Source: Acinetobacter zhairuonensis
GTDB lineage: Bacteria > Pseudomonadota > Gammaproteobacteria > Pseudomonadales > Moraxellaceae
DNA: 64,000 nt
NCBI RefSeq assembly: GCF_022601715.1
Contig: NZ_JAKVIM010000001.1
Coordinates: forward strand, 1 to 64,000
Reading direction: 5' to 3'
This document shows positions 1 through 8,256 of the stretch, piece after piece. Below the pieces are notes generated by a model that worked only from the letters and a program-made list of their open reading frames with translations, did not search any database and was not told the DNA's origin. The first letter of the stretch is position 1. Each line of letters starts with the position of its first letter. A program made the position numbers and the translations under genes.

Positions 1-77
1 CTACATCTACATCTACATCTACATCTACATCTACATCTACATCTACATCTACATCTACATCTACATCTACATCTACA
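1..77. repeat. Hexanucleotide tandem repeat (CTACAT)n
   Basis: Twelve perfect CTACAT units plus a partial thirteenth, continuing past the left edge of the window. Because the unit is six bases, gain or loss of units would not shift a reading frame. It would change the spacing between anything to the left and the uraD promoter about 35 bp downstream. In one forward frame it reads Leu-His repeats that run into a stop at 91-93, so it could be the tail of a gene outside the window. Confidence 0.95.
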
Positions 78-110
78 ATTTTCTGAAAGTTAAGTTTTCG
101 AATGCTTAGA

Positions 111-153
111 TTGGCATATTCATTGCTTATTTTATGCTATCTGGTCAGACCAG
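111..153 (+). promoter_or_regulatory. uraD promoter with GntR/FadR-type operator
   Basis: A sigma-70-like pair is visible: TTGGCA at 111-116 and TATGCT at 133-138, with a 16-base spacer. Directly downstream lies the perfect palindrome CTGGTC-A-GACCAG at 141-153, about where transcription would start. The palindrome matches the FadR-family operator style and resembles sites at 5275 and 6423. Its position suggests repression of the urate operon by the GntR protein encoded at 5609-6334; this link is inferred. Confidence 0.65.
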
Positions 154-181
154 TCAGACAATGCGTTGATATGGAGCAACA

Positions 182-682
182 ATGGATTTACAGCAATTTA
201 ACCAGTTGAGTCGTGTGCAAGCCCAAGCGCTATTACAGCCTTGTGTACATATTCCACATTGGATTGAAGCATTAATTCAACAGCGACCATTTTCCTCGAC
301 AGATCAACTGTTTCACTATGCAGTTGAACAGGCGCAGGGATGGAGTTGGGTAGAAATTGCGGAAGCCTTGGCGCAACATCCACGCATTGGTGAGCGTAAA
401 GCAGCAGCAGAATTGTCAGCGAAAGAACAGGATTTTTCTAAACATGAGCAGTCCCAGCTAGGTGCAGATGTAGCATTACAACAAGCACTGTATCAGGGCA
501 ATCTAGATTATGAGCACAAATTTGGACATATTTTCCTGATTCGTGCTGCTGGGCGTACAGGGCAAGAAATGCTCTCGGAATTACACCGTCGTCTTAGCAA
601 TACCATTCAACAGGAACAGCAAGAAGTACAGCAGCAGTTGACCGAAATTGCAGTACTGCGTTTAAAACAGGAAATTCAATAA
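182..682 (+). CDS. uraD: OHCU decarboxylase (UraD)
   Basis: 2-oxo-4-hydroxy-4-carboxy-5-ureidoimidazoline decarboxylase forms S-allantoin in the last step of cytoplasmic urate oxidation. The 166-residue length fits the single-domain family. The motif HPRIGE at residues 66-71 carries the probable catalytic His66, and FGHIFLIRAAGRT at about 114-126 is the second conserved block. A GGAG ribosome site at 172-175 supports this ATG. The stop overlaps the uraH start (TAATG), so the two are translationally coupled. It is the first gene of an operon that continues with uraH, a urate permease and probably a porin. Confidence 0.93.
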   Translation: MDLQQFNQLSRVQAQALLQPCVHIPHWIEALIQQRPFSSTDQLFHYAVEQAQGWSWVEIAEALAQHPRIGERKAAAELSAKEQDFSKHEQSQLGADVALQQALYQGNLDYEHKFGHIFLIRAAGRTGQEMLSELHRRLSNTIQQEQQEVQQQLTEIAVLRLKQEIQ

Positions 683-1017
683 TGGCTGGAATTAGTACTC
701 ATATTTTAAATGCATCTGTCGGGCAGCCTGCAGTTGATGTCGTGGTGAAATTATTGCGTCATTTCGGCGATTCATGTGTGTTGCTAGATACACAACACAC
801 TGATCAAGACGGTCGAATCAAAGCCTTTGATGTAGATCAGTTTGAGCAGGGTAATTATCAATTGGTCTTTGAAGTCGCTGCTTATTTTGAGCAGCAGCAC
901 GTTGCCAGTTTTTATCCACGTGTCTGTATTGATTTTAAGGTCGTAGATGAAACTCAGCACTACCATGTGCCGTTATTAATCAGCCCATTTTCTTATTCAA
1001 CTTATCGCGGTAGTTAA
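682..1017 (+). CDS. uraH: 5-hydroxyisourate hydrolase (UraH)
   Basis: Transthyretin-like enzyme that hydrolyses 5-hydroxyisourate, the product of the HpxO urate hydroxylase, to OHCU, the substrate of UraD. The 111-residue protein has the family's N-terminal THILNASVGQPA segment with His7, and ends in the diagnostic C-terminal tetrapeptide YRGS. No signal peptide is seen, so it should be cytoplasmic. Its ATG overlaps the uraD stop by one base. The neighbours make the assignment secure. Confidence 0.95.
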   Translation: MAGISTHILNASVGQPAVDVVVKLLRHFGDSCVLLDTQHTDQDGRIKAFDVDQFEQGNYQLVFEVAAYFEQQHVASFYPRVCIDFKVVDETQHYHVPLLISPFSYSTYRGS

Positions 1018-1063
1018 AGGTCACCGAAGCCTTCACAAGATTCAGGACTTTGAGGAACAACAC

Positions 1064-2443
1064 ATGCAGCACCAGAATATAAACTCAGAAACACCGAATA
1101 TTGCCCCAGAACATCAACAGTTGGGATTGAATAAAAATGTCATGTTTGGCTTACAACATGTTTTGACCATGTATGGCGGCATTATTGCACCACCGTTGAT
1201 TATTGGTGCTGCTGCAGGCTTGGCGCCAGCTGAAATTGGACTTTTGATTGCAGCCGCTTTATTTGTAGGTGGTTTAGCTACGGTATTGCAAACCATCGGT
1301 TTTAAATACTTTGGTGCGAAATTACCGATTGTACAAGGGGTATCGTTTGCGGGTGTGGCAACCATTCTAGCAATATTAAGTACGGGCGGGGGCTTGCCAA
1401 CGGTTTATGGAGCCGTGATTGCAGCATCCCTTATCGGATTGGCAATAGCGCCATTTTTCTCCAGAATTATTCGCTTTTTCCCACCCGTAGTGACGGGTTG
1501 TGTGATTACCATGATTGGTATTTCACTGACACCTGTGGCGATTCGCTGGATTATGGGGGGTAATCCCAAAGCTGAAAACTGGGGAGATCCTGCCAATGTC
1601 GGCTTAGCCGCACTGACTTTAGCCATCGTGCTGATTTTCAGTATGCTGCGCAGTGTGATTTTACGTCGCTTAGCTATTTTGGTTGCGATAGTGCTGGGTA
1701 CGATCTTCGCTTGGAGCATGGGCTTTACCGATTTCAGTAAAGTCGCAGCGGGTCCTATATTTGCGATACCGAATCTGTTTCATTTCGGTCTGCCTGTATT
1801 TGAAGTCACCGCCATTCTGTCTATGCTGATTGTCACGCTGGTGATTATGACCGAAACGACAGCGGACATTATTGCGCTTGGGGAGATTGTAGGTACGCCA
1901 GTAGATGCTAAACGCATTGGAGATGGTATTCGTGCAGATATGTTGTCTAGTGCTATTTCACCTTTATTTGGTTCATTTTCTCAAAGTGCCTTTGCCCAGA
2001 ATGTTGGCTTGGTGGCAATCACTGGGGTGAAAAGCCGTTTTGTGGTCGCAACAGCGGGAGGCATTCTGATTGTATTAGGCTTACTGCCAATTGTGGGACG
2101 TTTAGTTGCCTCGATTCCTATGCCTGTATTGGGTGGTGCAGGGATCGTCTTGTTTGGTACGGTTGCCGCAAGTGGGATTCGTACACTGGCAAAAGTAGAT
2201 TATAGCGATAACAGCAATTTGATTATTGTGGCGACTTCCTTGGCGATAGGCATGATTCCGATTGTAAATCATGAGTTTTATGCACAATTCCCAACATGGG
2301 TGAAAACCTTATTACATTCGGGCATTAGCTCAACCTGTATCAGTGCCATTTTACTGAACTTGCTGTTCAATCATTTACCACGGACGCGATCACAACTGGG
2401 CTTAGATTCGATTGCATCTGAAACGAAGCATACGTCTTCATAG
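1064..2443 (+). CDS. NCS2 family urate/xanthine permease
   Basis: A 459-residue nucleobase:cation symporter-2 transporter of the inner membrane with about 12-14 hydrophobic segments. The family motifs QGVSFAGVATI (near residue 90) and QNVGLVAITGVKSR (near residue 310) are present. Lying 46 bp after uraH with a GAGGAA ribosome site, it probably imports urate, or xanthine as an alternative, for the pathway encoded on both sides. Substrate choice within NCS2 cannot be settled by eye; the operon context favours urate (UacT/PucJK-like). Confidence 0.88.
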   Translation: MQHQNINSETPNIAPEHQQLGLNKNVMFGLQHVLTMYGGIIAPPLIIGAAAGLAPAEIGLLIAAALFVGGLATVLQTIGFKYFGAKLPIVQGVSFAGVATILAILSTGGGLPTVYGAVIAASLIGLAIAPFFSRIIRFFPPVVTGCVITMIGISLTPVAIRWIMGGNPKAENWGDPANVGLAALTLAIVLIFSMLRSVILRRLAILVAIVLGTIFAWSMGFTDFSKVAAGPIFAIPNLFHFGLPVFEVTAILSMLIVTLVIMTETTADIIALGEIVGTPVDAKRIGDGIRADMLSSAISPLFGSFSQSAFAQNVGLVAITGVKSRFVVATAGGILIVLGLLPIVGRLVASIPMPVLGGAGIVLFGTVAASGIRTLAKVDYSDNSNLIIVATSLAIGMIPIVNHEFYAQFPTWVKTLLHSGISSTCISAILLNLLFNHLPRTRSQLGLDSIASETKHTSS

Positions 2444-2502
2444 CTCTGTTGCTATTCACTTAATTCTTCAATTTTTTAGTCAAACTTAATTTAAAAGGTG
2501 CT

Positions 2503-2588
2503 TATTCAATTTTGAATAGGTCTAGGGGAGCTTTTGACTTCAAATAGTCCAAAAGCATATTTAAATAATAAACAAGTAATTGTTTATT
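2503..2588. promoter_or_regulatory. Inverted repeats upstream of the porin gene
   Basis: The 180-base gap between the permease and the porin holds several dyads. TATTCAA-TT-TTGAATA is at 2503-2518. An imperfect GCTTTTGACT/AGTCCAAAAGC stem lies near 2530-2556. A 9-bp inverted repeat AATAAACAA-GTAA-TTGTTTATT is at 2567-2588, 40 bp before the porin start. They may be regulator sites or mRNA-processing hairpins; none has a terminator T-run. Confidence 0.4.
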
Positions 2589-2627
2589 AAAAATAAATTA
2601 ATTTTAAATATTGATCTTGGGGTTGTT

Positions 2628-3923
2628 ATGCAAACGTTTAAATTAAAATCAGCACTGTTCATGCTCGCAATGACTTCGGCAATGCAAAGTTGGGCAGCAG
2701 ACACCAGTCTGAATGGGATGTTCAATATGGGACAGGATTGTCAAATCGAATCCAATTCAGTGGCGACATTTGGTGCAGCACTGGGTTGTGGTGCAGTCCA
2801 TGGAGCAGTAAAGAGCCTGTATTATTCGACCAATAATGCCTACTTTGTCGAAGGTTTAAACCAAGACACGGTTTCGATGGGCGGCTATATTCGCTATGAA
2901 ACCGCTCCATTTTATGGGGTACAAGCCGCAATTGGTTATGACCTGCAACGTCGTTTAGATGAGAAAAATAAGCATCCTGAAGTCTCAGAACTGAAAGAAG
3001 ACCGTGATGGTTTGGCTGAAGCCTACATCTCATGGAAAAATGACATGGCACGGGTGACCATTGGTAATCAGCGCTTAAATTTACCTTTTATGGGGGATTA
3101 TGCTGATCGACGTGTACTGTTGAATCTTTACCAAGCGGCTGATGTACAGATAGGTAATCACAAAGATTATTTACGCTTCACCAAAGTGAATAAATTCAAG
3201 AGTTATGGTGATGATGAATTTACTGAAACTTCGCGTCAAAATGCCAATCTTGATACCGATGGGGGCTGGTTGATTGGTTTAGGTAAAGCCTTTAATTTCG
3301 ATAACCAAAAACAGTTAAAAACACAGTTCTGGTATCAAAGTTATGATGACTATACCGATTTGATTTATACCCAAGCTGATTTCGCTTTACCATTATGGAA
3401 AACCGCCCCTGAATTCTCTGTGCAATATATCAATGGACGAGAGCAGGGTAAGGCATTGGCAGGTGAGGTGAATAGCAATATTTTTGGTGTGCAAGCAGCA
3501 TTCAAAGTCGTACCGAAAGCCACATTAAAACTCGCTTATGATTATATTAAACCTGATCATGAGAGTTATTTAAATGGTGCATTACTAACACCCTATGCCA
3601 CGAAAACCTCGTCGGGTGAAATTTTTGCCCAGCCATTTTTCACCAGTACCCAAGACTTAGGAGCGGGCAATGCACTGATGGTCTCACTGGATGGCATGCT
3701 GGCGGATCAGTTGATTGGTGGGGTACGCTATTCATTCATGGATTTGAAAGAGGCAGAAAATGTTGAAAGTCGTAATCAATCAGAATATATGCTGTTTGGA
3801 ATTTACAATTTTAAAGGGGTACTGAAAGGTTTAAGCGTGAGTAACTTTGCGGGCATTCAAACTTCGCCACGCTACAACAAAGACTTTTTACAAAACCGTT
3901 TTGCCATTTCTTATAAATTTTAA
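2628..3923 (+). CDS. OprD-family outer membrane porin
   Basis: A substrate-specific porin of the OprD/OccD type, about 431 residues from this start. The chosen ATG gives a clean signal peptide (MQTFKLKSALFMLAMTSAMQSWA, cleavage before ADTSL) and follows a TTGGGG ribosome site; an in-frame start at 2580 would add 16 residues without function. Alternating aromatic beta-strand patterns run through the protein and it ends in Phe, as outer-membrane barrels do. Placed after the urate permease, it may carry urate, allantoin or a related purine across the outer membrane; the substrate is inferred from context only. Confidence 0.85.
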   Translation: MQTFKLKSALFMLAMTSAMQSWAADTSLNGMFNMGQDCQIESNSVATFGAALGCGAVHGAVKSLYYSTNNAYFVEGLNQDTVSMGGYIRYETAPFYGVQAAIGYDLQRRLDEKNKHPEVSELKEDRDGLAEAYISWKNDMARVTIGNQRLNLPFMGDYADRRVLLNLYQAADVQIGNHKDYLRFTKVNKFKSYGDDEFTETSRQNANLDTDGGWLIGLGKAFNFDNQKQLKTQFWYQSYDDYTDLIYTQADFALPLWKTAPEFSVQYINGREQGKALAGEVNSNIFGVQAAFKVVPKATLKLAYDYIKPDHESYLNGALLTPYATKTSSGEIFAQPFFTSTQDLGAGNALMVSLDGMLADQLIGGVRYSFMDLKEAENVESRNQSEYMLFGIYNFKGVLKGLSVSNFAGIQTSPRYNKDFLQNRFAISYKF

Positions 3924-3988
3924 GATCTACACAGGATTAGCATTTTTTCTCGAGCAAGGATGCTGTTTTTTTACAGATATATAGACAC

Positions 3989-4018
3989 AAAAATGCCCCG
4001 AATCTCGGGGCATTTTTA
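3989..4018. terminator. Bidirectional terminator between porin and hpxO
   Basis: Stem TGCCCCGA/TCGGGGCA with loop ATC, flanked by A and T runs on both sides. It serves the converging porin (+) and hpxO (-) genes. Confidence 0.92.
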
Positions 4019-4027
4019 TAGCAAGGT

Positions 4028-5185
4028 TTAGTCTAAAGGATTACCGACAATATTGCTGATAATGCCTTGCATGATATGGCTACCTTGTTCTTGATACAGC
4101 GACTGATACCATTCTTCAGTCAACTGACGATCTTTCATATGGGTCACATCACAACGCTTACGGGCACGCAGTACCATTTCACGGGTACGTTCATTGCGTT
4201 TGTTTTGATAGCGGGTTAAGGCATCTTCCAAACCAAAAGTATTGATTTGTAAGGCACGTGCCAAATAAATGGCATCTTCCATGGCTTGGCAGCCACCTTG
4301 ACCAATGTCAGGGGTAGTGCTGTGTGCAGCATCACCAAGTAACACTACACGTCCTTTGTAGAACGTCATAAAGGGTTCAATGTCATGAATTTCGACCCGA
4401 TTGGTCTTTTGCTCATCAATACTGTCAATCAACAGTTGTACAGGTTCACACCAACCTGCAAAGTATTGTTTTAAAGTCGCTTTGTATTGCTCACGTTGAT
4501 TCGGTAATCCGACATCCAAGGGCACATCAAAGAAGAAATAGAAACGGTTATCGGCAACAGGCATCAGCGAGACACGTTTACCTTCGCCAATATATGTGGT
4601 CCATTGTCGAGCAGGAGCGAGTCCTTCATTAATTTCGACCAGACCATTCCAATTGACATAGCCAGCATAACGGCGTTCAACCGTATGTCCCAGTACGTGT
4701 TGACGTGTGAGAGAGTGGGTGCCATCTGCACCAATCAGCAAGTCGGCTTCGACCGATGATCCATCTTGAAAATGAATGCAGACCTGCGTAGCTTGGTCTT
4801 CGATGCGAATCATCTTTTTTCCCAGCTGAATATCCTGCATGCCAAAGTGCTGCATTAACAGGTTTTGCAAATCGGCACGTGAAACAGGATAAGCCTTTTG
4901 CCCGACTTCTTTGTACAGCGGCGTCAGGCTAAATTGGGTCATGGTTAGCTGATTTAAGCCATCTACATACGCCAAGGATTCCATTTCACCACCCAGTGCT
5001 TGAATCTCATGCGTCAGACCAAGGTAGTTCAAGCACTTGACCCCATTCGACCACAGCGAAATTGCAGCACCGACAGGCAAAATTTCAGTGGCTTGCTCGT
5101 AAATCGTGACTTGATGCCCGAATTTTTTTAAGGCGATACCTGCGGTCAAACCGCCCATACCTGCACCGACAATTGCAATCTTCAT
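4028..5185 (-). CDS. hpxO: FAD-dependent urate hydroxylase HpxO
   Basis: A flavoprotein monooxygenase that converts urate to 5-hydroxyisourate using NADH and oxygen, replacing uricase. The 385-residue protein starts with the FAD-binding [10 protein letters not shown] motif and has LIGADGTHS near residue 150 and the second FAD motif [15 protein letters not shown] near 285. Blocks such as [26 protein letters not shown] and [12 protein letters not shown] agree with my memory of Klebsiella HpxO over the whole length. It feeds UraH and UraD encoded upstream. An operator-like palindrome lies about 90 bp before the start codon. Confidence 0.93.
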   Translation of the reverse strand: MKIAIVGAGMGGLTAGIALKKFGHQVTIYEQATEILPVGAAISLWSNGVKCLNYLGLTHEIQALGGEMESLAYVDGLNQLTMTQFSLTPLYKEVGQKAYPVSRADLQNLLMQHFGMQDIQLGKKMIRIEDQATQVCIHFQDGSSVEADLLIGADGTHSLTRQHVLGHTVERRYAGYVNWNGLVEINEGLAPARQWTTYIGEGKRVSLMPVADNRFYFFFDVPLDVGLPNQREQYKATLKQYFAGWCEPVQLLIDSIDEQKTNRVEIHDIEPFMTFYKGRVVLLGDAAHSTTPDIGQGGCQAMEDAIYLARALQINTFGLEDALTRYQNKRNERTREMVLRARKRCDVTHMKDRQLTEEWYQSLYQEQGSHIMQGIISNIVGNPLD

Positions 5186-5274
5186 GGATGAGAACCCTAT
5201 CTATTTTATTTAAACAATTAAAATGTATAAGGTGCTTTAAGCGAGAACTGTGCCAATTTTACGTCACTGGTTTT

Positions 5275-5289
5275 ACTGGTATGACCAGT
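5275..5289. promoter_or_regulatory. GntR/FadR-type operator upstream of hpxO
   Basis: ACTGGT-ATG-ACCAGT, an inverted repeat that agrees with the CTGGTC-N-GACCAG site before uraD except for one arm base. It lies 90 bp upstream of the hpxO start, in its probable promoter region. Confidence 0.6.
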
Positions 5290-5608
5290 GTTTATGCATC
5301 ATAAAATTGCAGAAAAAATCTAAACGATCTTTGATGATTCATAATATGAGAGAAAGTGGTGCAAGAAGTGAAAAGGGCTTCTTGGTTGAGGTTCAAAAGT
5401 GATATTTGCACCAAGAAATTCTAAGGATGATATTTCTTACTAGTGAGTTTTAAGGGATAACTCAAATGATAACCTGAGCTGAAAGCCCCATGATGCTGAG
5501 CAGATGTCAGCATGAATTGACTAGATTTGGATATTCAAACAAGGGAGATAAAAATAAACGAGGGTAAAGTTTTGACCATCGTTTAAATTGCAGGCTGGAA
5601 AAACGGAC
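5290..5608. other. Non-coding stretch between hpxO and gntR
   Basis: No convincing gene on either strand. The only structure I see is a hairpin ATGCTGA/TCAGCAT at 5493-5513 downstream of the gntR stop, without a T-run, so at best a weak terminator or processing site. Confidence 0.6.
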
Positions 5609-6334
5609 TTAATTGATTGCTTGATGTCTAGAGAAGTAAACCCCTGCACGTTGTGCAGCACCAATGATATGCGCTTGCATGGCTTTTTCAGCTGCTAAGG
5701 CATCTTGCTGGCAGAGTGCCTTTAAGATGGCTTCATGCTCTTGCACAGTTTTAAAGGCTAAATTTGGTTGTAAAAAGGGTAAGATCTGGCTCTTTTTAGT
5801 CCATTCGGTGTGCATCTTAAGTGTTTGAATAATCGATTGATTGTTGCTTAAATCAATAATGTATTGATGAAAGGCATAATCAAATTCGGAAGCCGCTTGC
5901 CAGTCTTGTTTCTGAATCGCATGGCTGAGTTGCTCATGGTATTGCTGTAACAGGACTTTGTCTTCGGGGCTTAAATATTCGCATGCCAACAGCGCCGAAA
6001 AACTTTCTAAAACATAACGTAATTGATAGAAATCTTTTAAAGATACACGATGTTCGCCGTCCCACTGTTCCGAGGCTTGGCTATGTTGTGAAATCACATA
6101 AACCCCTTTACCTGCCTTAATTTCCAGTAAACCTAAAGCAGCGAGTCGGGTCACGGCTTCTCGTAAAGAGGCACGGCTAATGCCCAGTTGTAGCGCCAAT
6201 TCACGTTGTGAGGGCAATACTGAACCAACACCATAAACACCTTGCTGAATGCGTTGATGAATCACTTCTACAGCTTGCTCAGTCACCTGAGATGATTTTC
6301 TATTGAGCATGGCTTGAGGCTTCATAATAAGCAC
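5609..6334 (-). CDS. GntR/FadR-family regulator of urate genes
   Basis: A 241-residue DNA-binding repressor of the FCD subfamily. The N-terminal winged helix spans about residues 15-80 (VLPSQRELALQLGISRASLREAVTRLAALGLL). An all-helical FCD ligand domain follows, with metal-site style residues such as DYAFHQYII and EHEAIL. Two starts are possible: GTG at 6334 (used here; AGGA four bases upstream) or ATG at 6325, three codons shorter. It lies between hpxO and allantoicase and probably binds the three CTGGTC-type palindromes at 141, 5275 and 6423, responding to a purine catabolite. The ligand is unknown. Confidence 0.85.
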   Translation of the reverse strand: MLIMKPQAMLNRKSSQVTEQAVEVIHQRIQQGVYGVGSVLPSQRELALQLGISRASLREAVTRLAALGLLEIKAGKGVYVISQHSQASEQWDGEHRVSLKDFYQLRYVLESFSALLACEYLSPEDKVLLQQYHEQLSHAIQKQDWQAASEFDYAFHQYIIDLSNNQSIIQTLKMHTEWTKKSQILPFLQPNLAFKTVQEHEAILKALCQQDALAAEKAMQAHIIGAAQRAGVYFSRHQAIN

Positions 6335-6422
6335 CGCATCCTATTTAAAAACGAACAACTTGATTCTACACAAAAAAACGAAAAGGATTCGTTTTTTGCA
6401 GCAAAATAAGCGAGAATTTTGC

Positions 6423-6447
6423 AACAGGTCAGACCAGTTGGACTGGT
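6423..6447. promoter_or_regulatory. Operator cluster between gntR and allantoicase
   Basis: AACAGGTC-A-GACCAGTT at 6423-6439 is a near-perfect palindrome of the same kind as at 141. The inverted pair ACCAGT-TGG-ACTGGT at 6433-6447 overlaps it, giving three half-sites. It lies in the 154-bp region between the divergent gntR and allantoicase genes, so it could control both and allow autoregulation. Confidence 0.65.
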
Positions 6448-6488
6448 TTTTGCATAATTTAAATCAAAGATAATTTTAGGAATGTTCA

Positions 6489-7496
6489 ATGACGGTGCAT
6501 ATTGCCAAATCTGTAGTTTTACCAGAAGCGTTAAACGGTCTCACCAACTTAGCGGATGCGCGTATTGGTGCCAGTATTGTGTCTTGCTCGGATGAGTTTT
6601 TTGCCAAAGCAGAGCGCATGCTTCAAGCCGAACCAGCTCAATTTATTGAAGGTAAATATGATGACAACGGTAAATGGATGGATGGCTGGGAAACACGACG
6701 CAAGCGCGAAGCGGGTTATGACTGGTGCATTGTCCGTTTAGGCGTGGCAGGAATTGTGTCGGGTTTTGATGTGGATACATCTTTCTTTACAGGAAATTAT
6801 CCAGCATCGGCTTCGATTGAAGGTTGCTATGCAGCAGATGATCAGCTTGAACACGCCGAATGGTTGCCGTTACTAAGTAATTCTGTACTGTCACCCGATC
6901 AGCATCATATTTTCCAGTGTGACCCGCAAAAAGTGACGCATATTCGCATCAATATTTTCCCTGATGGTGGCATTGCCCGCTTACGTATCTATGGTCAGGT
7001 AGTTCTTGAAAAGATTGATCCTGATCAAGTGCTGGATTTAATTGGACTGAAGAATGGTGGACGCATTGTGGCATTTAGTGATGCGCATTTTGGTCACCCA
7101 AGTAATCTGATTAAACCCGATGCTGGGTTAAATATGGGCGATGGCTGGGAAACCAAACGCCGCCGTGCGCCTGGGTTTGACTGGTGCATTATCGCCTTGG
7201 GGCAGGCTGGGCATGTCGATCAGATTGAAGTCGATACGGCATTTTTTAAAGGCAATTTCCCTGCATTTTGTTCGATTCAGGCGGCATATGTGGAAAATGC
7301 CACGGATGCTCAGCTTATTCCGCAAAGTATGTTCTGGTCGTTCTTGCTCGAGCAGCAACCGTTAACGATGGATCACCAGCATACGTATAGCACTGAAATT
7401 TCGTCGCATGAAAAGGTCAATTATATCCGCGTCAATATGATTCCAGATGGCGGAATTAGCCGTATCCGTCTCTGGGGAAAAATGTCAGCACAATAA
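6489..7496 (+). CDS. alc: Allantoicase
   Basis: Allantoate amidinohydrolase (allantoicase type) cleaves allantoate to ureidoglycolate and urea in the cytoplasm. The 335-residue protein is two tandem allantoicase repeats. The first contains GWETRRKREAGYDWC and VDTSFFTGNYPAS; the second has the matching GWETKRRRAPGFDWC and VDTAFFKGNFPAF. TTTTAGG precedes the start. The preceding enzyme, allantoinase, is not in this window, so allantoin must be opened by an enzyme encoded elsewhere. The gene is followed by ureidoglycolate lyase. Confidence 0.95.
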   Translation: MTVHIAKSVVLPEALNGLTNLADARIGASIVSCSDEFFAKAERMLQAEPAQFIEGKYDDNGKWMDGWETRRKREAGYDWCIVRLGVAGIVSGFDVDTSFFTGNYPASASIEGCYAADDQLEHAEWLPLLSNSVLSPDQHHIFQCDPQKVTHIRINIFPDGGIARLRIYGQVVLEKIDPDQVLDLIGLKNGGRIVAFSDAHFGHPSNLIKPDAGLNMGDGWETKRRRAPGFDWCIIALGQAGHVDQIEVDTAFFKGNFPAFCSIQAAYVENATDAQLIPQSMFWSFLLEQQPLTMDHQHTYSTEISSHEKVNYIRVNMIPDGGISRIRLWGKMSAQ

Positions 7497-7511
7497 TCTA
7501 CCCAGCAGTTT

Positions 7512-7533
7512 CAGCATCTTGAATGAGATGCTG
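7512..7533 (+). other. Intercistronic hairpin alc-allA
   Basis: Perfect 8-bp stem CAGCATCT/AGATGCTG with a 6-base loop, 31 bp before allA. It lacks a T-run, so it is more likely an mRNA stability or processing element than a full terminator. Confidence 0.6.
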
Positions 7534-7564
7534 ACTCAGAAAAATGATAAGAGAAGAATGAGAT

Positions 7565-8101
7565 ATGCATGAACCAGCCATTATGATTCAACCTTTAACC
7601 CGAGAAAGTTTCGCACCTTTTGGTGATGTGATTGAAACTGAGGGAAGGGATCATTTTCCAATTAATCAAGGATTGACTCAGCGCTTTCATGCACTGTCTT
7701 TGATCCAAATGGGGGGCGAAAATGGGGCAGTGGGGCTGAGCATTTTTCATAATCTGTTATCTACGCCTGTACCGTTTAAAATTGAAATGCTGGAGCGGCA
7801 TCCGCTGGGTTCACAGTCTTTTGTGCCTTTGGATGGGCAAAAATTTCTGATAGTGGTTGCACTTCCTTTCGATCAAGTGCATCCAGATGAGCAACGCATC
7901 TCTGTCTTTCTCAGCAATGGTCAGCAAGGTGTTACTTACCATCAAGGGGTGTGGCATCATCCTTTGCTTACGCTTGAAGCGAACAGTGATTTCTTGGTGG
8001 TCGATCGGATTGGTGAAGGTCACAATTGTGATATTCATACCTTGTCGCAGCCCGTTTGGGTGGTCGAGTCGTGTACACAGTCAGAGATGGTTGGTCTCTG
8101 A
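7565..8101 (+). CDS. allA: Ureidoglycolate lyase (AllA)
   Basis: Releases urea from ureidoglycolate to give glyoxylate, the last step of the pathway here. The 178-residue length fits AllA. Conserved parts are QPLTRESFAPFGDVIE at the N-terminus, HNLLSTPVPFKIEMLERHP in the middle, GVTYHQGVWHHPLL with the cupin metal histidines, and VVDRIGEGHNCDIH near the C-terminus. It follows allantoicase by 68 bp in the same direction and is probably co-transcribed. The last codons and the stop lie inside a strong hairpin (8075-8107). Confidence 0.92.
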   Translation: MHEPAIMIQPLTRESFAPFGDVIETEGRDHFPINQGLTQRFHALSLIQMGGENGAVGLSIFHNLLSTPVPFKIEMLERHPLGSQSFVPLDGQKFLIVVALPFDQVHPDEQRISVFLSNGQQGVTYHQGVWHHPLLTLEANSDFLVVDRIGEGHNCDIHTLSQPVWVVESCTQSEMVGL

Positions 8102-8107
8102 CTGTGT
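8075..8107 (+). terminator. Hairpin overlapping the allA stop codon
   Basis: A perfect 13-bp stem (ACACAGTCAGAGA with its complement at 8095-8107) and a 7-base loop. It includes the TGA stop at 8099-8101. No T-run follows, so termination would be Rho-dependent or the hairpin protects the 3' end. Confidence 0.55.
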
Positions 8108-8256
8108 AAACGCTATTGAAAGCAGAGATAGAGATATAGTTTAAAGTATTGGTAGGTAGCTCATTTTAATTTAGAATTCTCAATCGTACGAATATTCGAG
8201 TATCTTTATTATTTTCTAATTAAGATTTTTCTATAAAACATAAATATTGATTTTCT

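Noticed and set aside
1..77. CRISPR array
   Set aside because: The repeat unit is six bases with no spacers; it is a simple tandem repeat.
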